Positions 1 to 12,136 of a DNA stretch of 64,000 bases are shown here, piece by piece. Both the position numbers and the translations under genes were made by a program. Location: positions 620,001 through 684,000 of the forward strand of contig NZ_SSXX01000001.1 in NCBI RefSeq assembly GCF_009469615.1, in the 5' to 3' direction. Source of the stretch: Dechloromonas sp. H13 (GTDB lineage Bacteria; Pseudomonadota; Gammaproteobacteria; Burkholderiales; Rhodocyclaceae). Each line of letters opens with the position of its first letter. Position 1 is the stretch's first letter. The notes beneath the pieces were generated by a model. The model made no database searches. It had not been told where the DNA came from and was given only the letters and a program-made list of their open reading frames with translations.

Positions 1-534
1 GCCGCTCGCCTGCACATAGACCTGGGTGTCGCGCAGGTAGGTCAGCACCGGCAGCTCGAAGGTGGCGAAAAAGCGTTCCAGCTCGCCGGCGGCGCGGGTC
101 CGGGCATCGACCCGCATGCCGATCACCGCGACGTCGGCCTTGCCCTTGCGCACGGCCTTTTCGGAGAGCAGGGCTTCGAGGAAGTGGCGCGTCGCCAGCA
201 TGTCGAACAGCGACGGCTGCACCGGCACGATGACGCGCGACGACAGCTTGAGCACCTTGTCCAGCATCTTGCCGTGCAGGCCGGCCGGGGTGTCGAGCAC
301 GACATGGCTGGTGCCCTTGGGCGGCCGGGCGATGTCGTCGGGACCGATCTCCCAGGTGTCGATGGTCGGCAACTCGAAGGGGCGGATGGCCAGCCATTCG
401 CGGGCCGACTGCTGGCGGTCGATGTCGCCGAGCATGACGTCGTGCCGGCGGCTGGCGAAATAGCCGGCGAGGTTGGTCGCCAGCGTGCTCTTGCCGGAAC
501 CGCCCTTGGGATTGGCGACGAGAAATGCCTTCAT
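1..534 (-). CDS. ParA/MinD-like P-loop ATPase (C-terminus beyond window)
   Basis: The protein starts MKAFLVANPKGGSGKST, a deviant Walker A motif (KGGSGKST) at about residues 10-17. GDIDRQQSAREWL follows, typical of ParA/Soj ATPases, and VVLDTPAG is the Walker B-like strand. Such ATPases position plasmids, chromosomes or protein cargo by ATP-driven dimerisation on DNA. The visible 178 codons lack the C-terminus because the gene runs off base 1. Its ATG overlaps the stop of the TAXI gene by four bases (ATGA), so the two are translationally coupled. No ParB partner is visible, so this may be an orphan ParA with a non-chromosomal cargo. Confidence 0.85.
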   Translation of the reverse strand, partial: MKAFLVANPKGGSGKSTLATNLAGYFASRRHDVMLGDIDRQQSAREWLAIRPFELPTIDTWEIGPDDIARPPKGTSHVVLDTPAGLHGKMLDKVLKLSSRVIVPVQPSLFDMLATRHFLEALLSEKAVRKGKADVAVIGMRVDARTRAAGELERFFATFELPVLTYLRDTQVYVQASG

Positions 535-1856
535 GTCTGTGCCTCGCGCTTGTCGAGCATGCGCCGCACCAGATTGACGTGCTCGCGCAGGGTATAAACG
601 AGATCGGTGAAGGCGAGCGGTACGCTCAGCTGCCGCGCCTCCTCGTCGAGCGCGTCGAAGCGGCTGCGGTACTCGCCGTGGCGCGCCGGGTCGTAATGGT
701 GGCCGAGGTCTTCCTCGAGGAACTTCAGCTCGCCGTAGCAGCGGAAGATCTTGGAGCGCACGCGCCAGGAGTAGATCGCCGGCGCCACCTTGAAGAGCGG
801 AATCATCAGCGCGAAGATCGGGATCAGCATGACGATCAGGCGCTCGATCAGCACCGCCAGCCAGAACGGCAGGTAGCGCTGCAGGAAGGGCGGCCCCGAC
901 TTCAAATAGCGCGCCGCCTCGGGCGACAGCGGCACCATGCGGTCCTTGTAGGCGGGAAACTCGCCGGCGCGCTGGAAGAAGCCGGCGCGCCCGTGCACCT
1001 CGCTGGCCGCCTGCAGCAGCAGGCTTTGCAGGGCCGGGTGGAGATCGTCGCGGACGATCAGATTGGCGGTCGGCGCGAGCAGGATGATGTCCTCGGGCGG
1101 ATAGTCGTGCACCAGGTCGGCCACCCCCTGCGGCAGGACCAGCTTGCTGAGGAAGGGGAAGCGGCGCTGGTAGGCGTCGGCCTGCGCGAAGCTCATCACC
1201 TTGATGCCGGGCGAACGGACCAGTACCTGGACCACCGGCGCGTTCTCGGCGGCGATGACGAAGGCGGCGTCGATACGCCCCTGCTGCAGTTCCTCGGCGG
1301 CCTTGAGGCCGGACAGCGGCACCAGGTGCTTGCCGGGCCGGATGTCGTTGGCCGCCAGCAGTTGCTGCGCCAGCTGGCGCACGCCGGAGCCTTCCTGGCC
1401 GATGGCGATGCGCTTGCCGCGCAGGTCGGTCAGGCGGTCGAGGCGGCGGTCACCGCGGTAGAAGACCCAGACCGGCTCGTAGAAGACGCTGCCCAGCGAG
1501 CGCAGGCCGATGTCGTCGGCGGCATCGGGGTCTTCCGGCAGCTCGACGACGCCACCCTGGACGAAGCCGATTTGGGCCTCGTCGTTCTTCAGGCGCTCCA
1601 GGTTTTCCAGCGAACCGGCCGAGGTGCGGACTTCGAGCGTAATGCCATTACGCGCCAGGATCGTCGCGTAGCGCTGGGCGAACTGGTAGTAGGCGCCGGA
1701 ATCGCTGCCGGTGGTGATGACGATCTTCGTCGGCGGCGCCGGCTCGACGAACTGGTAGGCGACGTAGAAGCCGATGCCGACGATCAGGAAGATCCACCAG
1801 GCGGTGGCGAACAGGTCGCGCAGCGAGAGCAGGCCGGCCTTGAGTCGCGCCATCAT
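531..1856 (-). CDS. TAXI-family TRAP transporter solute-binding protein, membrane-anchored
   Basis: A 441-residue protein. An N-terminal membrane segment (about residues 15-35) is followed by KIVITTGSDSGAYYQFAQ, the characteristic start of TAXI (TRAP-associated extracytoplasmic immunogenic) binding proteins. The central two-lobed ligand-binding region includes GKRIAIGQEGSGVRQLA. Around residues 330-375 there are further hydrophobic helices (AVLIERLIVMLIPIFALMIP), then a cytoplasmic-looking basic/acidic tail. This TAXI plus C-terminal membrane layout differs from the free periplasmic receptor of classical TRAP systems, and no TRAP permease (DctQM) is next to it. ATGATG start; the first ATG overlaps the stop of the preceding oxidoreductase gene. 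The ligand is unknown. Confidence 0.85.
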   Translation of the reverse strand: MMARLKAGLLSLRDLFATAWWIFLIVGIGFYVAYQFVEPAPPTKIVITTGSDSGAYYQFAQRYATILARNGITLEVRTSAGSLENLERLKNDEAQIGFVQGGVVELPEDPDAADDIGLRSLGSVFYEPVWVFYRGDRRLDRLTDLRGKRIAIGQEGSGVRQLAQQLLAANDIRPGKHLVPLSGLKAAEELQQGRIDAAFVIAAENAPVVQVLVRSPGIKVMSFAQADAYQRRFPFLSKLVLPQGVADLVHDYPPEDIILLAPTANLIVRDDLHPALQSLLLQAASEVHGRAGFFQRAGEFPAYKDRMVPLSPEAARYLKSGPPFLQRYLPFWLAVLIERLIVMLIPIFALMIPLFKVAPAIYSWRVRSKIFRCYGELKFLEEDLGHHYDPARHGEYRSRFDALDEEARQLSVPLAFTDLVYTLREHVNLVRRMLDKREAQT

Positions 1857-2827
1857 GGAAGCAGAATGGTCGAACCGGTGGTCTTGCGTGCTTCGAGATC
1901 GCGGTGGGCCTGCGCGGCGTCCTGCAGCGCATAGGTCTGGTTGACCTCGATGCGCACCTTGCCGGAAGCGACGACGTCGAACAGTTCGGCACCCAGCGCT
2001 TCCAGGTCGGCCCGCTTGGCGGTGTAGTGCACGATCGTCGGCCGCGTCACGAACAGCGAGCCCTTCTGCGACAGCAACAGCAGGTCGAACGGCGGCACCG
2101 GCCCGGAGGCGTTGCCGTAGGTGACCAGCATGCCGAGTGGACACAGGCTGTCGAGCGAGCCCATGAAGGTGTCCTTGCCGACGCCGTCATAGACGACCGG
2201 CACGCCTTCGCCGCCGGTGATTTCGCGCACGCGCTGGGTGAAATTCTCGGTCGAGTAGTTGATCACGTGGTCGCAGCCATGCGCCTTCGCCAGTGCCGCC
2301 TTGGCCGGCGAACCGACCGTGCCGATCACCGTCGCCCCCAGCGCCTTGGCCCACTGGCAGGCGATCAGCCCGACGCCGCCGGCGGCGGCATGGATCAGCA
2401 CGGCGTCGCCCGGCTGCACACGGTAGGTGCGGCGCAGCAGGTAGGCGGCGGTCAGCCCCTGCAACATCATGGCGGCGGCGGTATCGAAGCCGATCGGGTC
2501 CGGCAGCTTGAGCAGGCGGTGCGCCGGGATGTTGCGCACTTCGGCATAGGCGCCGACCGGGCCGCCGGCATAGGCGACGCGGTCGCCGACCTTGACCTCG
2601 CTGACGCCGGCACCGACCGCCTCGACGACGCCGGCGCCCTCGAGGCCGATGCCCGACGGCAGGGGCAGCGGGTAGAGACCGGTGCGGTGGTAGGTATCGA
2701 TGAAATTGAGGCCGACCGCATGGTGGCGGACCGTCGCCTCGCCGGCGGCGGCGGCCGGGACCTCGACCTCTTCCCAGGACAGGACCTCGGGGCCGCCGGT
2801 CCGGTGGATGCGAATGGCGTGGGGCAT
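1853..2827 (-). CDS. qor: NAD(P)H:quinone oxidoreductase, zinc-independent MDR family
   Basis: A 324-residue medium-chain dehydrogenase/reductase. The N-terminal GroES-like half contains GLNFIDTYHRTGLYPLPLP, a hallmark of quinone oxidoreductase (Qor). The Rossmann motif AAAGGVGLIACQWAKALGA lies near residues 150-168. The catalytic zinc ligands of alcohol dehydrogenases are absent, as expected for Qor. It reduces quinones with NADPH in the cytosol. The start was chosen at ATG 2827 because GAGGAG lies just upstream; longer in-frame extensions lack a ribosome site. The stop overlaps the next gene's ATG. Confidence 0.92.
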   Translation of the reverse strand: MPHAIRIHRTGGPEVLSWEEVEVPAAAAGEATVRHHAVGLNFIDTYHRTGLYPLPLPSGIGLEGAGVVEAVGAGVSEVKVGDRVAYAGGPVGAYAEVRNIPAHRLLKLPDPIGFDTAAAMMLQGLTAAYLLRRTYRVQPGDAVLIHAAAGGVGLIACQWAKALGATVIGTVGSPAKAALAKAHGCDHVINYSTENFTQRVREITGGEGVPVVYDGVGKDTFMGSLDSLCPLGMLVTYGNASGPVPPFDLLLLSQKGSLFVTRPTIVHYTAKRADLEALGAELFDVVASGKVRIEVNQTYALQDAAQAHRDLEARKTTGSTILLP

Positions 2828-2868
2828 GGCAGTCTCCTCGTTATCTTTATGGCAAGTCGCCGAGGTTA

Positions 2869-3645
2869 TCACCGCGCCGCGCTTCCTTCCACCGTCAACG
2901 CCAGCCAGGCGATGCCCAGCCACTCGTGCAGGGCGTAATACGAATTGCGCAGGGCCTGGCTTTGGGGCAGCAGGTCGAGCGCACCGAACGACGGGTGGCC
3001 GGCGGTCTTGAACTGCGTCGGTGCCGGGACGACCTCGAGGCCGGCGGCGCGGAACAGACGCACGGCGCGTGGCATGTGGAAGGCCTCGGTGACCAGCACG
3101 ACGCGGCGAATGCCGGCTTCGCGCAGGATCGCCGCCGATCCGGAGGCATTCTCGGCGGTATTCCGCGATTCGCTTTCCTGCCAGCGGACGGCGACGCCGA
3201 ATTCGCGTTCGAGGATCTCGGCCATCACCGCCGCCTCGCTGCGCGCCGCGGCGGCCGGCGGGCCGCCGGCGACCAGCACCGGCAGGTGGTCGAAGCGCCG
3301 GGCGAGCACGGCGCCATAACGCAGCCGCAGCAGCGTGCGCTCGCCGGCGGTGTCGCCGCCGTATTCCGGCGCCGCGCGGTTCAGCCCACCGCTGAGCACG
3401 ACGATGGCCCGGGCGCCGTCTGCATCCTGCAGCACCGGCCCGGCGCGCGTTTCAAGCGAGGCGAGCAGCAGGCCGGCGACCGGCGGCAGCGACTGCAGGA
3501 CGAGCAGCGCCGTGCCCAGCGCGGCGACGGCAAAGGCCCAGCGCCGCCGGCGCCAGAGGCCGGCGACGGCGAGCAGCACCAGGCCGTTGGCCGGCGGCAG
3601 CAACAGGATGGACACCAGGTCCTTGAGCAACCAGGCGGCCGACAT
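2869..3645 (-). CDS. YdcF/ElyC/SanA-like (DUF218) membrane protein
   Basis: A 258-residue protein. Two N-terminal membrane helices (about residues 8-27 and 34-58) precede a DUF218 domain starting ARAIVVLSGG. Family motifs continue with ESESRNTAENA and VVLVTEAFHMPRAVRLF. Relatives such as ElyC and SanA act in envelope biogenesis or envelope integrity, but the reaction is not established. It ends 41 bases before the qor start and lies 6 bases after the uvrD stop, so it is probably co-transcribed with uvrD. Confidence 0.85.
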   Translation of the reverse strand: MSAAWLLKDLVSILLLPPANGLVLLAVAGLWRRRRWAFAVAALGTALLVLQSLPPVAGLLLASLETRAGPVLQDADGARAIVVLSGGLNRAAPEYGGDTAGERTLLRLRYGAVLARRFDHLPVLVAGGPPAAAARSEAAVMAEILEREFGVAVRWQESESRNTAENASGSAAILREAGIRRVVLVTEAFHMPRAVRLFRAAGLEVVPAPTQFKTAGHPSFGALDLLPQSQALRNSYYALHEWLGIAWLALTVEGSAAR

Positions 3646-3651
3646 GACGGA

Positions 3652-5793
3652 TCAGACCGGCGTCAGTTTCGCGTATTCCAGCGCCAGCCACTTCATGCCG
3701 CTGGCGCCGAAATTGACCTGGACGCGGGCGTCGGCGCCGCGCCCTTCGGTGGCGACGATGACGCCGACACCGAATTTGCCGTGCTCGACGGTCTGGCCGA
3801 TGCGCAGGCCGCCCGCCGCCGGCTCGGCATAACCGCCGCCGAACGAACCGAAAGCCGGCACCGCCGCGGTCGACTCCGCTTTTTTGTTCAATTTGAGCAG
3901 CAGTTGCTCCGGGATTTCGTCGAGGAAGCTCGACGGCACACAATAGCGCGTCTGGCCGTGCAGCATGCGGGTCTGTGCGCACGACACGTAGAGCCGCCGG
4001 CGGGCGCGGGTGACCGCGACGTACATCAGCCGGCGCTCCTCTTCCAGCCCCTCGCGCCCCTGATTCACCGAGTTTTCGTGCGGGAACAAACCCTGTTCGA
4101 GGCCGGTGATGAAGACGACGTCGAATTCCAGCCCCTTGGCGGCATGCACCGACATCAGCTGGACCGCCTCCTGCCCTTCGCCGGCCTGATGCTCGCCGGC
4201 TTCCAGCGAGGCATGGGCAAGAAAGGAGGCGAGCGCGCCGCCTTCGCCGATGGCGCCCTCGTCGTCGACGAAGGTGGCGGCGGCGTTGATCAGTTCGTCG
4301 AGGTTTTCCAGCCGTTCCTGGCCCTCCTTCTCGGTCCGGTAATGCTGGGCGAGGCCGCTCCTCTCGACGATGTGCTCGACCATTTCCGGCAGCGGCAGGT
4401 TCTGCGTTTCCTGGCGCAGGCCCTCGATCAGGCGGATGAAGGCGCCGACCGTCTGGCCGGCCTTGCCGGTCAGCGAGGCGGCGGCGTTGTACAGGCTGGA
4501 ATTGATCTGGTGCGCGGTCGCCTGCAGGTTTTCCAGCGAACGGGCGCCGATGCCGCGGGTCGGGAAATTGACGACGCGCAGGAAGGCGGTGTCGTCGTCC
4601 GGGTTGCCGAGCAGGCGCAGGTAGGCCAGCGCGTGCTTGATTTCCTGGCGCTCGAAGAAGCGCAGGCCGCCATAGACCTTGTACGGCACGCCGCGGGCGA
4701 ACAGTTCGTGTTCGAGCACGCGCGACTGGGCGTTCGAGCGGTAGAGGATGGCGTACTGGGTCGGCGCGACGCCGTCGCGCACCAGTTCGCGGATCTCGTC
4801 GATCACGAAGCGCGCCTCGTCGAGGTCCGAATAGCCCTCGTAGGCACGGATCGGCTCGCCGGCGCCGGCGTCGGTCCACAGGTTCTTGCCGAGGCGCTCG
4901 CGGTTGTTCTTGATCAGCGCGTTGGCGGCGGCCAGGATGTTGCCGTGCGAGCGGTAGTTCTGTTCCAGGCGGATGACGTTGGCGCCGGCGTATTCGCGCT
5001 CGAAGTCGCGCATGTTGCCGACCTCGGCACCGCGGAAGGCGTAGATGCTCTGGTCGTCGTCGCCGACCGCGAAAACCTTGGCCCCGCCGCCGGCCAGCAG
5101 TTGCAGCCAGGCGTACTGCAGGCGGTTGGTGTCCTGGAACTCGTCAACCAGAATGTAGCGGAAGCGTTGCTGGTAATGGGTGCGGAGCGGTTCGTTGCGC
5201 TGCAGCAATTCGTGGCAGCGCAGCAGCAGTTCGGCGAAATCGACAACGCCTTCGCGGTTGCACTGGTTTTCGTATTCCGCGTAGAGCTCGACGCGCCGCT
5301 GCGTGTAGTTGTCGTAGGCCTCGGCTTGGGCAGCACGTACCCCCTGCTCTTTATGCGCATTGATGAAATGGCACAGTTCGCGCGGCGGGTATTTCTCGTC
5401 ATCGACATTGAAGTTCTTGAGCAGGCGCTTGACCATCGCCAGCTGGTCGGCGCTATCGAGGATCTGGAAAGTCTGCGGCAGCCCGGCTTCGCGGTAGTGC
5501 GCGCGCAGCAGGCGGTTGCACAAGCCGTGGAAGGTGCCGATCCACATGCCGCGCGTATTGATCGGCACCAGCGCCGACAGCCGCGCCGTCATCTCCTTGG
5601 CCGCCTTGTTGGTGAAGGTTACCGCCAGCACGCCGTGCGGGCCGACCTGGTTGGTCGACATCAGCCAGGCGATGCGCGTGGTCAGCACGCGGGTCTTGCC
5701 GCTGCCGGCGCCGGCGAGGATCAGCGCGTGCACCGGCGGCAGGGTAACCGCCTGTAATTGCGGGGAATTCAGATTGGCCAGGAGGTCAGACAT
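3652..5793 (-). CDS. uvrD: UvrD/Rep-type superfamily 1 DNA helicase II
   Basis: 713 residues, the usual UvrD length. Motif I is GAGSGKT (about residues 29-35), motif II is DEFQDTN with VGDDDQSIYAFRGA, and motif V/VI regions include MSVHAAKGLEFDVVFITG and YVAVTRARRRLYV. It unwinds DNA 3'-5' in nucleotide excision and mismatch repair. The C-terminal tail ends in a Tudor-like segment (GKFGVGVIVATEGRG...VNFG) that in UvrD contacts RNA polymerase. A linker near residues 630-645 is poorly conserved. No LexA box was seen upstream. Confidence 0.96.
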   Translation of the reverse strand: MSDLLANLNSPQLQAVTLPPVHALILAGAGSGKTRVLTTRIAWLMSTNQVGPHGVLAVTFTNKAAKEMTARLSALVPINTRGMWIGTFHGLCNRLLRAHYREAGLPQTFQILDSADQLAMVKRLLKNFNVDDEKYPPRELCHFINAHKEQGVRAAQAEAYDNYTQRRVELYAEYENQCNREGVVDFAELLLRCHELLQRNEPLRTHYQQRFRYILVDEFQDTNRLQYAWLQLLAGGGAKVFAVGDDDQSIYAFRGAEVGNMRDFEREYAGANVIRLEQNYRSHGNILAAANALIKNNRERLGKNLWTDAGAGEPIRAYEGYSDLDEARFVIDEIRELVRDGVAPTQYAILYRSNAQSRVLEHELFARGVPYKVYGGLRFFERQEIKHALAYLRLLGNPDDDTAFLRVVNFPTRGIGARSLENLQATAHQINSSLYNAAASLTGKAGQTVGAFIRLIEGLRQETQNLPLPEMVEHIVERSGLAQHYRTEKEGQERLENLDELINAAATFVDDEGAIGEGGALASFLAHASLEAGEHQAGEGQEAVQLMSVHAAKGLEFDVVFITGLEQGLFPHENSVNQGREGLEEERRLMYVAVTRARRRLYVSCAQTRMLHGQTRYCVPSSFLDEIPEQLLLKLNKKAESTAAVPAFGSFGGGYAEPAAGGLRIGQTVEHGKFGVGVIVATEGRGADARVQVNFGASGMKWLALEYAKLTPV

Positions 5794-5850
5794 ACATCGG
5801 CTCGGGTCCGGAAATGACGGTATACGGTGCTTTGCGGGCGATCATGGATT

Positions 5851-5865
5851 ATTGGTAAGACCAAT
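5851..5865. promoter_or_regulatory. GntR/FadR-subfamily-type operator (ATTGGT-N3-ACCAAT)
   Basis: The perfect dyad ATTGGTaagACCAAT lies between divergent uvrD (58 bases to its start) and the 113-residue gene at 6034. The pattern matches the TGGTnnnACCA operators of PdhR, LldR/LutR and related GntR regulators. The regulator is not in this window. The surrounding 5794-6033 gap has lower GC and contains TATACT-like and TTGCAGTGCA stretches. Confidence 0.45.
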
Positions 5866-6033
5866 TTGTTGCGGATGTGCAACGCGGAACCCCTCATAGA
5901 AGGGATTACCTACTCGATCTGAAACCCCAAGCAGTATACTTACCAAAAAAATATTGCAGTGCACAAAACTTCTTGCCCACAAGGCAGTCGTAACAGCAGG
6001 TGGCCACCGCCACCAGATAAAAGGAGTAACAGC

Positions 6034-6375
6034 ATGAAAGCACCCAAAATCCTGCCCTGGATCGCCAGGAAAGCCGGTATCAGCGATGAACTCGCCCTCA
6101 AACTGTGGCGCCGCGCCGCCTCCGAAGCCGAATACCTGACCGGCACGGCGGAAGGTTCCGAGTACTGCGGCCTGGCGGTCGAGCGCTTCCTCAGCATCGT
6201 CGAGGACGAAGTCGGCCAGACGCCGCAATACAGCCTGACACCGGCGCCGCAGATTTCCTGGATGTGGCGCCACCAGTCCCGCATGTCGCTGCTTTCCCTG
6301 ATGGCCGCGCAGAACGCCTACCGTTTCTGGCAGAACACCTGGGGCAACATCCAGCCGCAAAAAAAAGCGGCCTGA
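6034..6375 (+). CDS. Conserved small protein of unknown function, 113 aa
   Basis: Starts at ATG 6034 after a clear AAGGAG. The protein (MKAPKILPWIARKAGISDEL...) is helical, with tryptophan-rich patches: ISWMWRHQ near residue 75 and YRFWQNTWGN near the C-terminus. It lacks a signal peptide or membrane segment. Codon use matches the chromosome. It stands alone between divergent uvrD and a sigma-factor gene, with a GntR-type operator about 170 bases upstream, suggesting metabolite-dependent expression. I do not recognise a named family. Confidence 0.75.
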   Translation: MKAPKILPWIARKAGISDELALKLWRRAASEAEYLTGTAEGSEYCGLAVERFLSIVEDEVGQTPQYSLTPAPQISWMWRHQSRMSLLSLMAAQNAYRFWQNTWGNIQPQKKAA

Positions 6376-6559
6376 CCGGGCGTCGCTGAAGCCGACGTCC
6401 GGCGTGGCGGGTGCGTGCAGGCACCTGCCGCGCGGGTCGGCCAGCCCTTGCGCCTAATGCCCGGTCAACAAGCCCACCAGGCGCCACCACCGCTTCGGGG
6501 CGACAACTCCCGTTAAAAATCGCCGCCCTGGCCGGATGTTCCGTGCCGGGAAGCGGGCG

Positions 6560-6593
6560 GTTGCGGTCGACCCCGCAAAAATACCCAAAACGG
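6560..6593 (-). repeat. Dispersed GTCGACCGCA repeat, copy 1
   Basis: Read on the minus strand: a T-rich stretch (GTTTTGGGTATTTTTGC), GGG, then GTCGACCGCAAC. Five other copies in the window share this layout (14805, 17061, 19436, 20291, 56909). This copy lies in the 271-base gap before the ECF sigma gene. Confidence 0.6.
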
Positions 6594-6646
6594 GCGCCAT
6601 CCCGGCTTTCCGTCCTCGATCGATCGGGGCTGCTACACTGCCGCCC

Positions 6647-7207
6647 ATGCACGACGACCTCAGCGACGAACGCCTGATGCTCGCCTATCGCGACGGCGAT
6701 GCGGCGGCGTTCGAGGCGCTCTACGGCCGTTACCGCAGCAAGCTGTACCGCCACCTGGCCCACCAGTGCGGCGATGCGCGGCTGGCCGAGGAGTTCTATC
6801 AGGACATCTGGCTGAAAGTCATCAACGCCCGCGCCGATTACGAACCGCTGGCGAAATTCTCGACCTGGCTCTACCGCATCGCCCACCACCGCCTGATCGA
6901 CCACTACCGGCAGCACGCGCGCAATGTCGCCGACCTTTTCGACGGCGCCATCGACCCCGACGACCTGCCGGCCGCCGACGGCACCAATCCGGCCCGCCAG
7001 TTCGAACGCAGCGACCTTGCCAGCCGCGTGACGCAGGCGCTGGAGGGCTTGCCGGCACCACAGCGCGAAGCCTTCCTGCTGGCCGAGGAAGACGGGCTGA
7101 GCCTGGAAGAGATCGCCGCCGCCACCGCCACCGGGCGCGAAACGGTCAAGAGCCGGCTGCGCTACGCCGTCGGCAAGCTGCGCGACGCCCTGCAGGACCT
7201 GCTATGA
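6647..7207 (+). CDS. ECF-type RNA polymerase sigma factor
   Basis: 186 residues. The sigma-70 region 2 signature runs from DAAAFEALYGRYRSKLYRH to FSTWLYRIAHHRLIDHYR. Region 4 holds LPAPQREAFLLAEEDGLSLEEIAAATATGRETVKSRL, the -35-binding helix-turn-helix. It directs core polymerase to a specific promoter set. ATG 6647 was chosen because in-frame upstream sequence runs through the dispersed repeat and has no ribosome site. Its stop overlaps the ATG of the next gene, a membrane protein that is probably its regulator. Confidence 0.93.
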   Translation: MHDDLSDERLMLAYRDGDAAAFEALYGRYRSKLYRHLAHQCGDARLAEEFYQDIWLKVINARADYEPLAKFSTWLYRIAHHRLIDHYRQHARNVADLFDGAIDPDDLPAADGTNPARQFERSDLASRVTQALEGLPAPQREAFLLAEEDGLSLEEIAAATATGRETVKSRLRYAVGKLRDALQDLL

Positions 7208-7938
7208 ACGACGCCCACAACGATCCCCGCGACCCCAAGCTCTCCCGCCTCTACCGCAAGGCAAGCCAAGGCGAACCGCCGCCGGCGCTCGACGCCGCGA
7301 TCCTTGCCGCCGCGCGTGCTGCCACAGCGCCGCAACGCCCGCCCCGCCCGTGGTGGCGCCGGCTGCAGGCGCCGTTGGCGCTGGCCGCCACCGTCGTGCT
7401 TGCCGTCGTCCTGACCTTGAGCATGGACCGCAATCCGCCACCCGACGCCGAAATCCCGGCAAGAGCGGCACCCGGGGAGTCCGCCCCCGCCCCCGCCACG
7501 GAGCGGGCCGCGCCGACACGCTCGAATGCCGTCGAAACCCGTTCCCCCGAGGCGCCGGCAAGCACGGAAGCGCTCCGCCCGCCGCCAGCACCGGCCAAAC
7601 CGAAGCCCGCAGCAAGGGCGCCGGAAGGCGCCCCCTCCGCAGCACCGGCAGCGGCAGCGGGCAGGCCCGCGGCAAGTGCCGACAAGGCCGTGCCAGCCCC
7701 GGTAGCCGACAGCGAGCGGGCAGACAGGCGCGGCGACGTCCCCGGCCAATCGGTCGCCGCCCCGGCGCCGGAAGCCAAGCGCGAGGCGGCGGCGCCACTG
7801 CCGCCGCGCAAACCCGAAGCCTGGATCGCGGAAATCCGCGACCTGCGCCGGCAAGGGCGCCCGGCGGAAGCCGAGCGCAGCCTGCGCGAATTCCGCGCCG
7901 CCTATCCCGACTACCCGTTGCCGGAAGATTTGCGTTAG
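7204..7938 (+). CDS. Membrane-anchored, Pro/Ala-rich partner of the ECF sigma factor (probable anti-sigma)
   Basis: 244 residues, overlapping the sigma gene by four bases. A short cytoplasmic N-terminus (KLSRLYRKASQGEPPPALDA) resembles the sigma-contacting part of Rhodocyclales anti-sigma proteins. One membrane helix follows at about residues 57-75 (LALAATVVLAVVLTLSM), then a long low-complexity Pro/Ala/Lys periplasmic stretch. A compact C-terminal helix (PEAWIAEIRDLRRQGRPAEA) may be a tether or sensor. No zinc-binding HxxxCxxC motif is present. The anti-sigma role is inferred from gene order and topology. Confidence 0.7.
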   Translation: MNDAHNDPRDPKLSRLYRKASQGEPPPALDAAILAAARAATAPQRPPRPWWRRLQAPLALAATVVLAVVLTLSMDRNPPPDAEIPARAAPGESAPAPATERAAPTRSNAVETRSPEAPASTEALRPPPAPAKPKPAARAPEGAPSAAPAAAAGRPAASADKAVPAPVADSERADRRGDVPGQSVAAPAPEAKREAAAPLPPRKPEAWIAEIRDLRRQGRPAEAERSLREFRAAYPDYPLPEDLR

Positions 7939-8004
7939 CGCCTGACCCCATTCCGGCAAAACCGGCGTTTACATGATCACCTCAACCAGAAAATGGAGAT
8001 CATG

Positions 8005-11600
<3,596 letters not shown>

Positions 11601-11611
11601 GGAAAGCCGCC

Positions 11612-12136
11612 ATGCGCCTCCCGCTTCGCATCGTCCTCGCCGTGCTGGCCGCCGTCATCGTCGCCGGCTGCGGCTTCCAGCTGCGCGGCAGCAGCAGCAA
11701 CCTGCCGTACAAGACGCTGTACATCGCGCTGCCGGAAACCGCCGATGTCCGTATCTGGCTGCAGCGCTACATCGGCGCCACCGGGCAGACGAAGATCGTC
11801 GACAACGCCAAGGACGCGGAAGCGGTGTTCCAGCAGCTGCAGGACGCTCGCATCAAGACCATCCTCAGCGTCAACGCCCAGGGGCGCGTGACCGAATACC
11901 GCCTGCAGCTGAACTACCGTTTCCGGCTGGTCGACAGCAAGGGGCGGGAGCTGGTGGGGCCGAACGAGATCAACCTGTCGCGCGACATCAGCTACAGCGA
12001 CTCCAACGTCCTCGCCAAGGATCTGGAAGAAGGCCTGCTCTGGCGCGACATGAACAACGACCTGGTCGCGCAGATCGTGCGCCGGCTGAGCATCGTCAAG
12101 CCGAAGAACCCCGACGTCGAGGAAGACGACTCGTAA
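11612..12136 (+). CDS. lptE: LPS-assembly lipoprotein LptE
   Basis: 174 residues with a lipoprotein signal peptide whose lipobox VAGC sits near residues 20-23, followed by GFQLRGS, the standard LptE start. LptE plugs the LptD barrel in the outer membrane and helps deliver lipopolysaccharide to the surface. The usual leuS-lptE-holA order is kept, with 11 bases after leuS and a one-base overlap with holA. Confidence 0.93.
   Translation: MRLPLRIVLAVLAAVIVAGCGFQLRGSSSNLPYKTLYIALPETADVRIWLQRYIGATGQTKIVDNAKDAEAVFQQLQDARIKTILSVNAQGRVTEYRLQLNYRFRLVDSKGRELVGPNEINLSRDISYSDSNVLAKDLEEGLLWRDMNNDLVAQIVRRLSIVKPKNPDVEEDDS

Noticed and set aside
3850..3890. Possible extra copy of the dispersed repeat in uvrD (GTCGACTCC near AAAAAA)
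   Set aside because: The core and the left arm both deviate; matches no better than chance.
2926..5757. Very long open frame on the plus strand (over 900 codons)
   Set aside because: It is antisense to uvrD and YdcF-like genes, which have clear motifs; long antisense frames are a by-product of high GC.
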